From positions 21,747-32,740 of the forward strand of contig LGRX02015521.1 in the NCBI GenBank assembly GCA_001247695.2: a stretch of 10,994 nt of DNA, given 5' to 3'. This stretch comes from Cymbomonas tetramitiformis (taxonomy: Eukaryota; Chlorophyta; Pyramimonadophyceae; Pyramimonadales; Pyramimonadaceae). The notes beneath the pieces were generated by a model. That model was not told where the DNA came from and did no database searches. It saw only the letters and a list, made by a program, of their open reading frames with translations. Below are positions 1 to 8,070 of the stretch, one piece after another (position 1 is the stretch's first letter; every line of letters begins with the position of its first letter). The position numbers and the translations under genes are program-made.

Positions 1-148
1 GTCCGTTGCAGACCACAGCGCTGCGTCATACTCTGTTGTCCGTTGCAGACCACAGCGCTGCGGCACACTGTGTTGTCCGTTGCAGACCACAGCGCTGCGT
101 CACACTGTGTTGTCCGTTGCAGACCACAGCGCTGCGTCACACTTTGTG
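1..148. repeat. 37-bp tandem minisatellite, 4 units
   Basis: Four head-to-tail units begin at 1, 38, 75 and 112, each opening with GTCCGTTGCAGACCACAGCG. They differ by only a few substitutions, for example at 29, 33 and 62, and the last unit decays after about 141. The array already starts at base 1, so it probably extends to the left. Because 37 is not a multiple of 3, each unit changes frame relative to the last. Short open frames across it are therefore accidental and I do not call a protein here. Confidence 0.95.
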
Positions 149-990
149 CCAAGCTGATTCAACCGACTTTCGGGACGCGCTCATTGATACGACTGTGTCT
201 AAGGAGACGGAGAGCCTCGTCGTGCAAGTGGGATAGACTACGCCACATTCGAGTTTTGAAGGAATGTCAGGGCCGGAGGCTGCGAAGACGTGCTTGAGCA
301 CGGGAAGCTTCCCAACAACTGCATTCGGCATTCGTCAGTGCAAAGTCGATACCCTCTTGAGCTGAGTATCTTACTTCCGAGCAAACTTCTCGCTGAGTCT
401 GACCTAACGTCGCACGCACCGTGCAGATACCTCCTTCCCACTCCGGCTACTGTGAATGCTCGGGGGGTTTCACGGTGCATCACATGTCATGCATGCGGCG
501 TCGGAGGAGCACACCGCATTGCAGGTGCGCCCCTGGCTTGAGGCTCCCGCATGCTCCCACCGACTCCTCCCTCTGCGCCTCACTGCATTCGTGCTGAGCG
601 AGTCCAGATGGTAATGGCACTGAAGCCCGAGGGGCGGCGCGCGGCGCAGTTGTACTGGCAACCCGCCGATGCTAGCAGTTATTGTGTGTTCCGCTCAATC
701 CTCGCTTGTGTATCGGCCAGTGATGGTCTTGGCAGCACCCCTCCACGGTCCTCGGGGTGAGCATGCGATGCGATGTGGGTGTCAGGAAATTTTGCATTCA
801 GTTGCAGCAATCGCTGACGGGGAAGAGCATGCTCAAAATTCCCTACAACACTGTGGACTTCGCCTTGAACAGCACTGTACAACACGCAGTACCACACACA
901 CGCGATCATGAGGAACCGGACGTGGGCGACGAACAATCACCTTTCCTGGTGGGGTTCTCATCTGCCGCGGCATCTTATGTGCCCCGACGG
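149..990. other. stretch with no supportable gene
   Basis: Only short overlapping open frames occur on both strands, with no recognisable domain. One frame from 669 begins with a hydrophobic run (MLAVIVCSAQSS, then VMVLAAPL). It could be a signal-anchor exon of the gene that starts downstream, but no splice link supports this. I see no RNA gene or long repeat. Confidence 0.5.
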
Positions 991-1058
991 GCTGGCGCAG
1001 ACTACTTTCCCCTGTTTGGTTCGTGCTGGCGCAGACTACTTTCCCCTGTTTGGTTCGT
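991..1058. repeat. 34-bp tandem duplication
   Basis: The 34 bases at 991-1024, starting GCTGGCGCAGACTACTTTCC, are repeated without change at 1025-1058. This is a recent perfect duplication. It shifts frame by one base per copy, which argues that the surrounding open frame (908-1675) is not under coding constraint. Confidence 0.95.
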
Positions 1059-2020
1059 GCACCGTTGCATCTGGTGCATGTGGTGGGATGCTGCGAAGAG
1101 ACCACGTGGCAGAGCGGTTTATCTCTCCACCTGGAAAAAGTCGGTCTGAGTTTTGTTGCCGTCGAATGATGTGGCTAAGATGTTGCTCACGGCGGTGCAA
1201 TGGCGATGGGGGTGCGCGCTTTCAGCACCTCTCTCAACGCGTGCCATGGCAGCCGCCAGGAGCGGTGCACAAAGCCATTCCGGAAATCGTGGGGGCGGAG
1301 CGCTTGAAGTCTGACTGCCCCGCGCACCATCTCGGCCAGCTACGTCCTAAGTGCGCACGGCGGCTCCTCCCAGCAAGCAGCGTTCCACTTGCCAGCTGTG
1401 CCAGAGTCAGCTCTGTGGTGTGCAGCTGCGCGGTAGCTGCCAATGGAATGGCCGATCTCTGTTGCCGCGAGCTCCACGGTGGCTGTTTTCCTGTCGCGGC
1501 GTCTTGTGTAGATGTGCGAGCCACTTCAGCAGCGACGCGCCTGTCGCTTGCGCTGGTGCAAATGACCGTTCCCAACGCAAAGCGAAGCTCCGAGAAGCTG
1601 TCTGTCTTTTTTTTCCTCCAAAGAATGCAAATCGTTTTTTTCCTTAAGCCGATGCGAAAACACTGCTGTATGTAGTTACACGTGTGGAGGTGGAGAATGT
1701 GGACGATCGGGAGTGGGAGCGTTGCAAGTGGCTCAGCAGGCAGTTGCTGTTGCCCTCACGGGGGGCGGAGCGCTCCAGCCGTAGATCTTCGTGGCAACTC
1801 CTCGTTGACCGGAGAATGAGTGCCTCGCAGCTCGGTTGGCCAGGGGGACCACAGTCCTGCCTCTCCCGGTGCACCTGCTTGGCACCCACAATGGCGGCCA
1901 ATGGATTGATGCAAGATTTGCTTGTGTGCCAGCCAATGTCCATCAGGATGAGTGCGCTCTCGGCTGATGGAGACACATGCATCGTAGGGTCGACGTCGGT
2001 TGTCAGAGGGCTTATTTCAG
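1059..2020. other. upstream region of the sulfotransferase-like gene, no clear exon
   Basis: The main gene must have at least one exon upstream of 2021, because the exon there is open but has no in-frame ATG before its conserved motif. A 114-residue open frame from the ATG at 1684 to 2028 (starting MEVENVDDREWERCKWLSRQ) is the nearest candidate. It has no domain I recognise, no membrane segment and no clear donor in a matching phase. A pyrimidine-rich TTATTTCAG at 2012-2020 is a good splice acceptor and closes the region. Confidence 0.4.
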
Positions 2021-2203
2021 ACCCATGAGATTCAGATTGATGACGGGCCCGCGCCCCCTCCCTGCTCCCCTCCCCGCAATGGCAGAAATGCATCCCTCGG
2101 GGGTCGCCGCAGGATCCAGCAGTTCTCAGTGGTGGCAGAGCGGCACACAGGCTCCAACTGGCTCCGCGAAATGCTGGCCAACACCTTTGCGCTAAGAGTA
2201 CAG
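2021..2203 (+). CDS. exon A: P-loop (5'-PSB-like) exon
   Basis: This 61-codon exon follows acceptor TTATTTCAG and is read in phase 0. A Pro/Arg-rich linker (residues 1-31) leads into a beta strand QFSVV and the loop ERHTGSNW, then helix LREMLANTF. The donor is TACAG|GTCACA at 2204; an alternative donor at 2198 (AGA|GTACAG) is also phase 0 and would drop two residues. No in-frame ATG precedes the motif, so a start exon lies further upstream. Confidence 0.7.
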
Positions 2204-5200
2204 GTCACAGCGCTCCCATTCTTCGGCTCTCAGAATCTCTGCGGTTGCATCTTGATCCAACGGCTGAAGAAAAGTCCTGCCTCACTCAAGCCTTCGGAAG
2301 CCTGGTTTCGTGATTGGCTGGCTGATGCATCTGTGCTGCCGTTTCTCCTCAGCTGAGCAGCTCGAGCCCGGGTCGCGGCGTCTGCAGGAAGGCTTTACAC
2401 GGTTCAAGCACTGGTTTCAGACTGAACGGAGGAACAAGGGCTTTACGGTAGGGCCGTTTGGTTTGCATTTGGGCCGTCTCACAGCAAACCCTGTCCGCAC
2501 CGGTGGGGCGGCTATGGAGAAACCTCTCTCGAACATGGATGCTGCCTGCTCGAGTCAGGGGCCGCCACCCCTTTTGCAACATGCACACCATCCATGCTCG
2601 TAGGGTGTTGAGCTGTGAGATGTAGATTCAATGACCGTGATCCAAAACACGTGTAGCACAGTTGCGTGCATGATGGCGTATGATGGAGAAGAGAAAATAG
2701 AGTGATGAACTGTAAGTCTGCCGTAAGAGGACTCTTTTTCCCCACTGCTGCGCCCTCCAATATTGGGGAGAGGCGTTTCCCGATTTCAGAGACTGTTCTC
2801 CACAGTCAGAGTACAAATACTATGCTACAAACACATATTGCCAGATTTGTGGCTCGAGGGAAGCCGGCTGGATGCTGCTGACGTGGCATCAGGTGGCTGC
2901 GGGACCCAAGACTGGAGTGCCTGAAGGATGCTGCCTCATTGGTTGAGAATCTCCAGCCATCCAATGCCGATCAGCGCCGATCAGCTGCTGATGCTGTGAG
3001 TGTGTTGCAGGCCCATGTGAATTCAACGCTGGTAATCGTCGCAGTGCGAAACCCTTACGACTGGGCCAAAGGCATGTACCAGGTACCAACCAGTCTCCCT
3101 GACCCAGGCGCTCCTCTCGTTGCAATACGTACAGCGCGGACTAGCCGTTGATGCAGCTCAGTGTTGCCCGAAGTCCGATATTTCAGGCACCCCAGCGCGG
3201 ATTCGCTGCATCCTTGACGCAACCCGCCGAAGATCAGGGAGCACACGCTAACCGTCGAGTGCACTCTGTTCCCCATGAGGGCAAGGGGAGAGCGGTGCTC
3301 ATCCTGAAAGCTGTCTGGGGGTCGTCTCTTGGTCAAGAGTCGTGAGCTGTCCCCCACTAGAGTAGTGCAGGCGGTCACATTCCGAGAGTAAGTGGTGGTG
3401 CCCTTCCTTCTCTGCTCTCTGCTCTCTGCTGGGGGCACCGGCCTCACAGTTGGGGAAAATCACCTGCCTGGATGTTGCGGACGGTCATCCACCTTATTGC
3501 TGCTAAGCGGTCACCCTGCTGAATGCCATGGGTGGCCACCGGCCTGAGAGCTACCTCCACCGAAATCCCCCGCAGACAGCGATAACCTCAACTGCTCTTG
3601 ACTGCTGCGACTCCGCGAATAGTGAAACCCTAGATTTGCCGGCGGGAGCGGAAGTGTGCGGGGTTTGGGTGTGGGACTGGCCTTCACTCTGGCAGGCGCC
3701 CTTCCACGCGAAGCACCACGCCTCTCTTTCCTTTCCCGATGAGTTCCTCAAGGCGCCCTGGGATCTCCCGAAGAGGTGCTTGCACCATTGTGACCGCGCG
3801 TGGTGAACCCTTGTATGCCGAGTGGTCACTTCATCGTCGCGAGCCGGCTTCCCCGGCTGAGCCCCGCTCCCCCGGCTGAGCCAATTGGAAGGCAGTGATT
3901 CCCGCCTGCACATCCATCCCCCAACTCAGCCCCCACCATCATCTCAACCTCGCACCCTCACACGCATCAATGACTGCACCATTAGCCATATGCCGTGACT
4001 TGCCCTCACAGCCGAGATCCCACATCGATTTACACTCTGTTCCATCTCCTATCCTCGCCCAGAAGCATAACTCTCTCTTCCTCACCTGAGTAGCAATTGA
4101 CGCATCTGCACCCTTAGCCAAAATGCCAATGTCAATGTCAGCTTTTGACGAAACGTATGCATTGGAACCTCTTAAGCTCCACGCCCACGGGCCGCACATC
4201 GGCGAAGTTCCCATGGTGGTGGGTACGCCCTTGGAGCTATGGCCGGTTGAACGGTGCGAGTGGTGTTTCCCCCAAGCATCAACCTCTAGAGCCGGCTTCC
4301 CCGGCTCTCCCTGCACGCGCCCAGCCCACCAGCATTATACCAACACGTGATTCTGAAAGTTGCTTGTTCGCGGGTGACGTGGCGAGGTGTGCTGCAGTTA
4401 CTATTTCAAACCGGATAGCAACCAGTCGTGTACCAACGAGCGTGGGTTCATTCCGGGCGAGGTTGCGCCGTGCCGGAAGAACGTGGTGCAGCCTCACGCT
4501 GATTACCTGGGCACCAAGCCCGTGTACGAGAGGCACCCGGTCACCGGGGAGGTGTTTTGTGAGTCCCTGCCCCGATATGTGGACGCAAGTGAAAAGCAAG
4601 TGAAAAGCAAGTAAAAAGCGCTTTGTAAATTAAACCGTACGAGGGTCTTACACAGCAGAGATTGCACAAGCCAGGGGCGGGCGTCGCGCGCTACAGCCGG
4701 TTGCGCCAGAGGCGATTGCACCGAGAGCGGTTGCACCAGGGGGTGGTCGTGCAAGGGCGCGGATGTGCTGGGGAGCAGTTGTGGGGCGGGCATCGAGCGC
4801 CATGGGCTGGGAGCACAATGTACGTTGTTTATGAGCACGCCTCCTGTGAAGGCGTTGTGCCGCCTCTCGGCTGACCCTCTCGTCTGACCCGAGAGCCCGA
4901 CTCTCCTTGGCCATATTGCAGCGGGCATCATGGCGATGAGAGCGGCCAAAATGGAGAGCTACATCCAGATGACCGAGTGGGCTCCCCACATCGAGTTCGT
5001 GCGCTACGAGGATCTCGTGGCTGGCAGCGCGCTGGGGGCCCGCAGGTACGGCCGTTTGATAATGGCGTCAGCGCACGGCTTTGACGCATCCTCTCTTTGA
5101 CGTGGGATACCACAAAAAAAAAATACCACAAAAAAACTGCAGCTGCAGCATGCAGGCGTTGTTTGAGGGTCCTTAGGGTTTTTATTCTATTTTTTGTAGG

Positions 5201-5514
5201 GTAGGGGTTTTAGGGTTTTTTTAAATTTTTTTGGGGGGTAGTGCCTCCACTCGTCCACGGCGACGCGTTGCTTTGTTTCATGGTGATGGGGTGCTGCTCC
5301 TAACGTAGCAAAGGGTGTTGCAGGGTTCGGCGGTGCCAAGGGACTTCGGGGCGTGGTTTGCTTTGGCGCCTGGGGGAGCAGGTGGCTCGCGGCGCTGCAG
5401 AAGAAGTACGCCCTTCCATGTCGGAGGAGCAGGGCGGGTGAAACTGGACCAAATGCACGAGAGGCCAACAAGAATTGCACTGGAGTTAACTTCGGCAACT
5501 TCCAAAGTTTCAAG
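2021..5514 (+). CDS. sulfotransferase-like P-loop protein, seven joined exons (partial at both ends)
   Basis: Proposed join: 2021-2203, 2388-2447, 3011-3082, 3696-3775, 4398-4558, 4922-5045, 5382-5514. The exons total 813 nt, or 271 codons with no stop, and all six junctions agree in phase (0,0,0,2,1,2). Visible motifs: VVAERHTGSNW at residues 37-47, in the position of the 5'-phosphosulfate-binding loop; FKHWFQ at 67-72; STLVIVAVRNPYDW at 86-99, matching the 3'-phosphate-binding strand-turn of sulfotransferases; HHASLSF and EFLKAPW at 112-127; FIPGEVAPC at 149-157; RAAKM and RYEDLV at 192-218. Known family chemistry is transfer of sulfate from PAPS to an acceptor; the acceptor cannot be told. 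Four N-glycosylation sequons (NAS 23, NST 85, NQS 140, NCT 258) suggest a Golgi-lumen enzyme, an inference. The N-terminal exon and stop codon are missing from this model. It could also be another P-loop transferase that lost activity. Confidence 0.72.
2388..2447 (+). CDS. exon B: GFTRFKHWFQ exon
   Basis: This 20-codon phase-0 exon lies between acceptor TCTGCAG (ending 2387) and donor ACG|GTAGGG (2448). It supplies EGFTRFKHWFQ, which follows naturally from the ANTFALRVQ end of exon A: the helix after the P-loop, a short strand, then a Lys-His-Trp-Phe motif. The upstream intron is 184 bp. The 3' limit is less sure than the acceptor. Confidence 0.65.
2448..3010 (+). other. intron B-C (563 bp)
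   Basis: This interval lies between a phase-0 donor and a phase-0 acceptor of the main gene. It holds only short open frames. I see no nested gene or long repeat. An additional short exon could hide here, because the protein segment between FKHWFQ and the VRNPYDW strand is short in this model. Confidence 0.5.
3011..3082 (+). CDS. exon C: VRNPYDW (3'-phosphate-binding) exon
   Basis: This 24-codon exon lies between acceptor TGTTGCAG (ending 3010) and donor TACCAG|GTACCA (3083), both phase 0. It encodes STLVIVAVRNPYDWAKGMY, a hydrophobic strand followed by Arg-Asn-Pro, the hallmark of the PAPS 3'-phosphate site. The same frame is open back to 2882, and other phase-0 acceptors at 2918 and 2927 could lengthen the exon by up to 31 residues. 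The shorter form is preferred for its better acceptor. Confidence 0.72.
3083..3695 (+). other. intron C-D (613 bp)
   Basis: This phase-0 intron runs from CAG|GTACCA to TCTGGCAG. The only internal structure seen is a small repeat of three TCTCTGC units at 3409-3429. The open frame starting at 3528 continues directly into exon D, so the upstream limit of exon D rests on the join to exon C, not on a stop codon. Confidence 0.5.
3696..3775 (+). CDS. exon D: HHASLSF / EFLKAPW exon
   Basis: After acceptor TCTGGCAG (ending 3695) the frame reads APFHAKHHASLSF and then DEFLKAPWDLPK. It continues the GMYQ end of exon C in phase 0. The best donor is AAGAG|GTGCTT at 3776 in phase 2. A second phase-2 donor at 3803 (GCGTG|GTGAAC) would add nine residues. 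Both join correctly to the next exon. Confidence 0.65.
3776..4397 (+). other. intron D-E (622 bp) with a duplicated GC-rich element
   Basis: This phase-2 intron contains the 17-base sequence AGCCGGCTTCCCCGGCT twice, at 3842-3858 and 4290-4306, and CCCGGCTGAGCC twice at 3852-3863 and 3871-3882. A short open frame from 4123 (MPMSMSAFDETYALEPL) is not conserved with anything I recognise and no phased splice sites include it. Confidence 0.45.
4398..4558 (+). CDS. exon E: FIPGEVAPC exon
   Basis: Acceptor GTGCTGCAG ends at 4397. The first base completes the codon begun by exon D (AG+T, Ser), and the exon then reads YYFKPDSNQSC, RGFIPGEVAPC and PVYERHPVTGEVF. The donor TTTT|GTGAGT at 4559 is a consensus site in phase 1. 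Two cysteines (residues 143 and 157) and a sequon NQS fit a secreted or lumenal domain. Retaining the intron would end in a stop at about 4612-4614. Confidence 0.7.
4586..4618. repeat. three 11-bp tandem units inside intron E-F
   Basis: The unit CAAGTGAAAAG occurs at 4586-4596 and 4597-4607, with one change (CAAGTAAAAAG) at 4608-4618. It lies 28 bases after the GTGAGT donor of exon E. Confidence 0.9.
4922..5045 (+). CDS. exon F: RYEDLV exon
   Basis: Acceptor ATATTGCAG ends at 4921. Two bases complete the phase-1 codon, and the frame reads GIMAMRAAKMESYIQ, EWAPHIEFVRYEDLV and AGSALGAR. The Arg-Tyr-Glu-Asp-Leu run after a hydrophobic strand is typical of the conserved sulfotransferase strand after the cofactor site. 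The donor CGCAG|GTACGG at 5046 is phase 2. The upstream intron is 363 bp. Confidence 0.75.
5046..5381 (+). other. intron F-G (336 bp), A/T tracts and two telo-box motifs
   Basis: The intron holds two ATACCACA units followed by A-runs (5107-5136), a 12-bp palindrome CTGCAGCTGCAG (5137-5148), and a T/G-rich block at 5173-5239. That block contains TTAGGGTTT twice (5173-5181 and 5210-5218), which is AAACCCTAA on the other strand, the plant telo-box. The base composition contrasts sharply with the GC-rich surroundings. Confidence 0.6.
5382..5514 (+). CDS. exon G: WLAALQKKYALPC exon
   Basis: Acceptor GGGAGCAG ends at 5381. One base completes the phase-2 Arg codon, then WLAALQKKYALPC leads to an NCT sequon and NFGNFQSFK. 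A helix after RYEDLV that ends in a hydrophobic Leu-Pro is what the family shows at this point. The donor AAG|GTGCGG at 5515 is phase 0. If unspliced, the frame runs on to a stop at 5596-5598 and could be the real C-terminus. Confidence 0.6.
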
Positions 5515-5639
5515 GTGCGGTGTGTTGTATTCAGGCGAGATGGCCGATCCCAAGACACTAAGCTCGCATGGGCGTCTTTCACGGAATGGGCATAGAACTC
5601 GTGGGCGTAAAGGATGAAACCTGCCCCCTTCGGCTGCAG

Positions 5640-5783
5640 CACGAGGCGATTGATTACTTCACAGAGGCCGCTGAGGGGTTGGAAGTAAGTCATTACTCCG
5701 TGGAGAGACACTCGTGCTCTGACTGCCATTTCCTGGTGGGCGGAGCCTGTGCTCAGAGGTTCAAAGGCTACCACAAGCAGACC
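5640..5783 (+). CDS. candidate 3' exons (5640-5684 and 5757-5783)
   Basis: After exon G (phase 0), a pyrimidine-rich acceptor CCTTCGGCTGCAG opens 15 phase-0 codons (HEAIDYFTEAAEGLE) ending at a perfect donor GAA|GTAAGT at 5685. A further acceptor TGTGCTCAG opens RFKGYHKQT, ending at ACC|GTGAGT at 5784. The intervening 72 bases are also open in the same frame, so the second intron may not be real; read through, the frame stops at 5811-5813. I cannot match these residues to the sulfotransferase C-terminus, so they may belong to something else. Confidence 0.3.
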
Positions 5784-6089
5784 GTGAGTCATTCGTTGCT
5801 TGAATCAAGGTGACGTGTACCCCACCCGTCCATGGCTTCTACGCGACGGCTGCCCCCAGGACAAGCACTGCATGAGAAGCAGCCTCTGTCTTTGTCTCCA
5901 GTGGTTTTTCGTTCAACCTCTGCAAGTCCTGGCACCCTCTCCTCCCAACGCCCCACCCACGACCCCTTCTGTATCGCCTGTTCAGCACCCTCAAGTCCCG
6001 CATTCAACCCGCCCTTGTTGTCCCTCGGCATTTTTGGATACTCCTGAATCCCCACCCACCCGTCCTCTGGCAATTATGTGCAGCCCGGC
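5784..6089. other. pyrimidine-rich 3' flank, no gene recognised
   Basis: The plus strand is rich in CCC and CTCC runs, as expected of an intron or 3' untranslated region. Acceptor-like CTGCCCCCAG (5851-5860) and TTTGTCTCCAG (5891-5901) occur. No domain is seen in any frame. Confidence 0.4.
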
Positions 6090-6313
6090 TGTGCTGCTGA
6101 CCTGGTGTGAATCCCTGTGCTGCTGACCTGGCGTGACTCCCTGTGCTGCTGACCTGGCGTGACTCCCTGTGCTGCTGACCTGTGACTCCCTGTGCTGCTG
6201 ATCTGGGGCGTGACTCCTTGTGCTGCCCGACCACTGTTTGACTCCTGTGCTGCTGACCTAGGCGGTGACTCCACTGTGCTGCCTGACCTGGCGTGACTCC
6301 TGTGCTGCTGGCG
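6090..6313. repeat. ~26-bp tandem minisatellite, about 9 units
   Basis: Units begin with TGTGCTGCTGACCTGG and end with CGTGACTCCC. Two adjacent units (the second and third) are identical at 26 bp. Later units range from 23 to 29 bp with small indels and the last is cut short. Most lengths are not multiples of 3. The open minus-strand frame across it, a Ser/Gln/His-rich repeat, is a by-product. Confidence 0.92.
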
Positions 6314-6712
6314 ACGAAGTGCTTAGATCTATGTGGCAAGTGAAAACGCTGGATATCTGCTGCATCCTGCTGCACCCCCCTCCCCCCGGAGACCGTGCCA
6401 CGTTGCCTCTGAGGCACACTATGGATGCGATTGGAGCGCAGGGTTTTCTATGCTCAGCCGCACAACAGCAACCGGCAATTGATGACCAGCATGAACAGCT
6501 TCATAAACAAGTGCGAATCCCCAACAGCCGGCTAGCACCGTCCGAGGGGAGGCAAACCTCTGCGTTGAAGGCCTCTACCACCCAGTGGTTCTTTACCCAC
6601 CCGAGTGCCTCGAGAGGTGGCGCTAGGATTTGGGAGGAGCTTTCGTTGCAGCTCCCCGGGGTTTCGGAGTACTCTTCCACCAAAGCAACACACAGCAGCA
6701 CTCAAACATCTC
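6314..6712. other. stretch between two minisatellites, gene not recognised
   Basis: A plus frame is open from 6265 to 6795 with a Gln/His-rich middle (AAQQQPAIDDQHEQLHKQ). It begins and ends inside tandem repeats and shows no domain. It could contain an exon, but no matching splice sites decide this. Confidence 0.35.
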
Positions 6713-6805
6713 GGTCGCGTATGCGACGCGTGATGCAATCGACGGTCGCGCATGCGACGCGTGATGCAATCGACGGTCGCGCATGCGACGCGTGATGCAA
6801 TCGAC
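6713..6805. repeat. 31-bp tandem minisatellite, 3 units
   Basis: Units start at 6713, 6744 and 6775, are exactly 31 bp, and differ at only one position (the first has TCGCGTATGCG, the others TCGCGCATGCG). Each contains the palindromes ACGCGT and, in two of them, GCATGC. The period breaks the frame, so this is not coding. Confidence 0.95.
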
Positions 6806-8070
6806 GGGTTTGGCGCCGTTCAGTCATGTTGGAGGCGTGGTGCTGACAGGAGTGTGGAGGAGTGCTTTGGCTACCCCGCGGAGTTCCGTAGAGACGTCGT
6901 GAAACTCCGAGGAAGCTACGGCAGACCATCAAGGGTGAGGGTCGGCAGGCCCAGTCTCGGGGCAGTCATGTGAACCTTTGGCCGACCTGCAAAGACGTCC
7001 GGATGTCTGACCGATGGCACCTTGCATTGAATAATCTGTTTAAAGCTGCCCCCTTCCGACCTACGAGGGTCCTTGGCGGTCTCTCAGGGCTCCCGCGAGA
7101 TGCGCCCAGGGTAACACGTGGAAGTGAAGCTCTAAGTAGAGGAAATGATACGTATAGCTCGCGCCTGTTGTGCCATGGCCGTGCTTGGCATTTGCCTCTG
7201 GCGTATTATTGTTGGAAACGGAAGCTGCGGTTGCAAAAGTGTGTTGTCAAACGCGCCGACACGGTGAAAAGCCGCGTACGGTGAACCATCACAATTTCGG
7301 AGGTTGGCTCAGTGGCTGCTTCATGGTCACTTGAGTTCATTTGAGTCCGATGCTTTGGGGTTCCGTGTCGGCCGGGCTTCGTCGGAGATAAGTGGCATGA
7401 AGCAGAATGCATCTGGCAGATTCTTCAAGCTGAGAAGAGCACCCGCCAATCCGCTTCCGGCTCCTTGACTTCGGCCGAGCATCCCTGACGTGCGCGTGGC
7501 AACCTCCATCCAATCCGCAGACCGCACTCGATTCCTGCCCCCCCCCTTACACATGCACGGCCAAGGGAAGCTACACGTGTACCCTCAGGGGCACCGAGGG
7601 CGGCGGGCACGCCGGAGGTTTGGCGCGCAGGCGCAGGCACGCAGCATGCGACTCTCCGAGCGTACTTCGTCTCAGCCAGACTCCGAGAGCAGCGTCGCCC
7701 GAGTCCATCAGCTGCTGATGCAGAGGAAGCGAACGAAAGGTGCCATCGAACCCCCGCCCATTCACGGCTCCTCCAGTGGGTACACGTGTCTTCGCTTCCC
7801 AGTCAACTGAGTGCTCGGGTGTGAATGGTGGAAAGACCTGTGGATGGACAATTCTCAGGGGCGCCAGTGTTTCCGTCAGTCCCCAAACCACCTTGACACC
7901 TCATCTGAGGCGCGTCGGATCTTCCCTGGACAGGCGGGCTCCCTGCAATGATCTGCGGGACGCGCAGCAGAAGGTGAACCTGCGTGAGGGATCGAAAGAG
8001 AGTGTATTAATATCGTGCGGAGGAGGCGAGTGGGGAGATCAAAGAAGCCCGTGCCTGGCTGCGCTCCTGC
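6806..8070. other. 1.26 kb with no gene I can support
   Basis: Short open frames on both strands overlap without a recognisable domain. The 106-residue plus frame at 7490-7810 is Arg/Gln-rich and featureless. Two CACGTG G-box cores occur, one in the 10-bp palindrome TACACGTGTA (7572-7581) and one at 7783-7788. I see no RNA gene or repeat array. Confidence 0.45.

Noticed and set aside
908..1675. 255-codon plus frame
   Set aside because: It runs through a perfect 34-bp duplication that shifts frame, has no domain, and its composition is Cys/Arg-rich as expected of random GC-rich sequence.
2401..2412. tRNA B-box-like GGTTCAAGC
   Set aside because: It lies inside exon B where it encodes RFKH, and no cloverleaf can be drawn around it.
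6004..6417. Minus-strand 137-codon frame with GQQHRESRQVSS-type repeats
   Set aside because: It is produced by the 26-bp minisatellite; units of 23-29 bp change frame and no domain flanks it.
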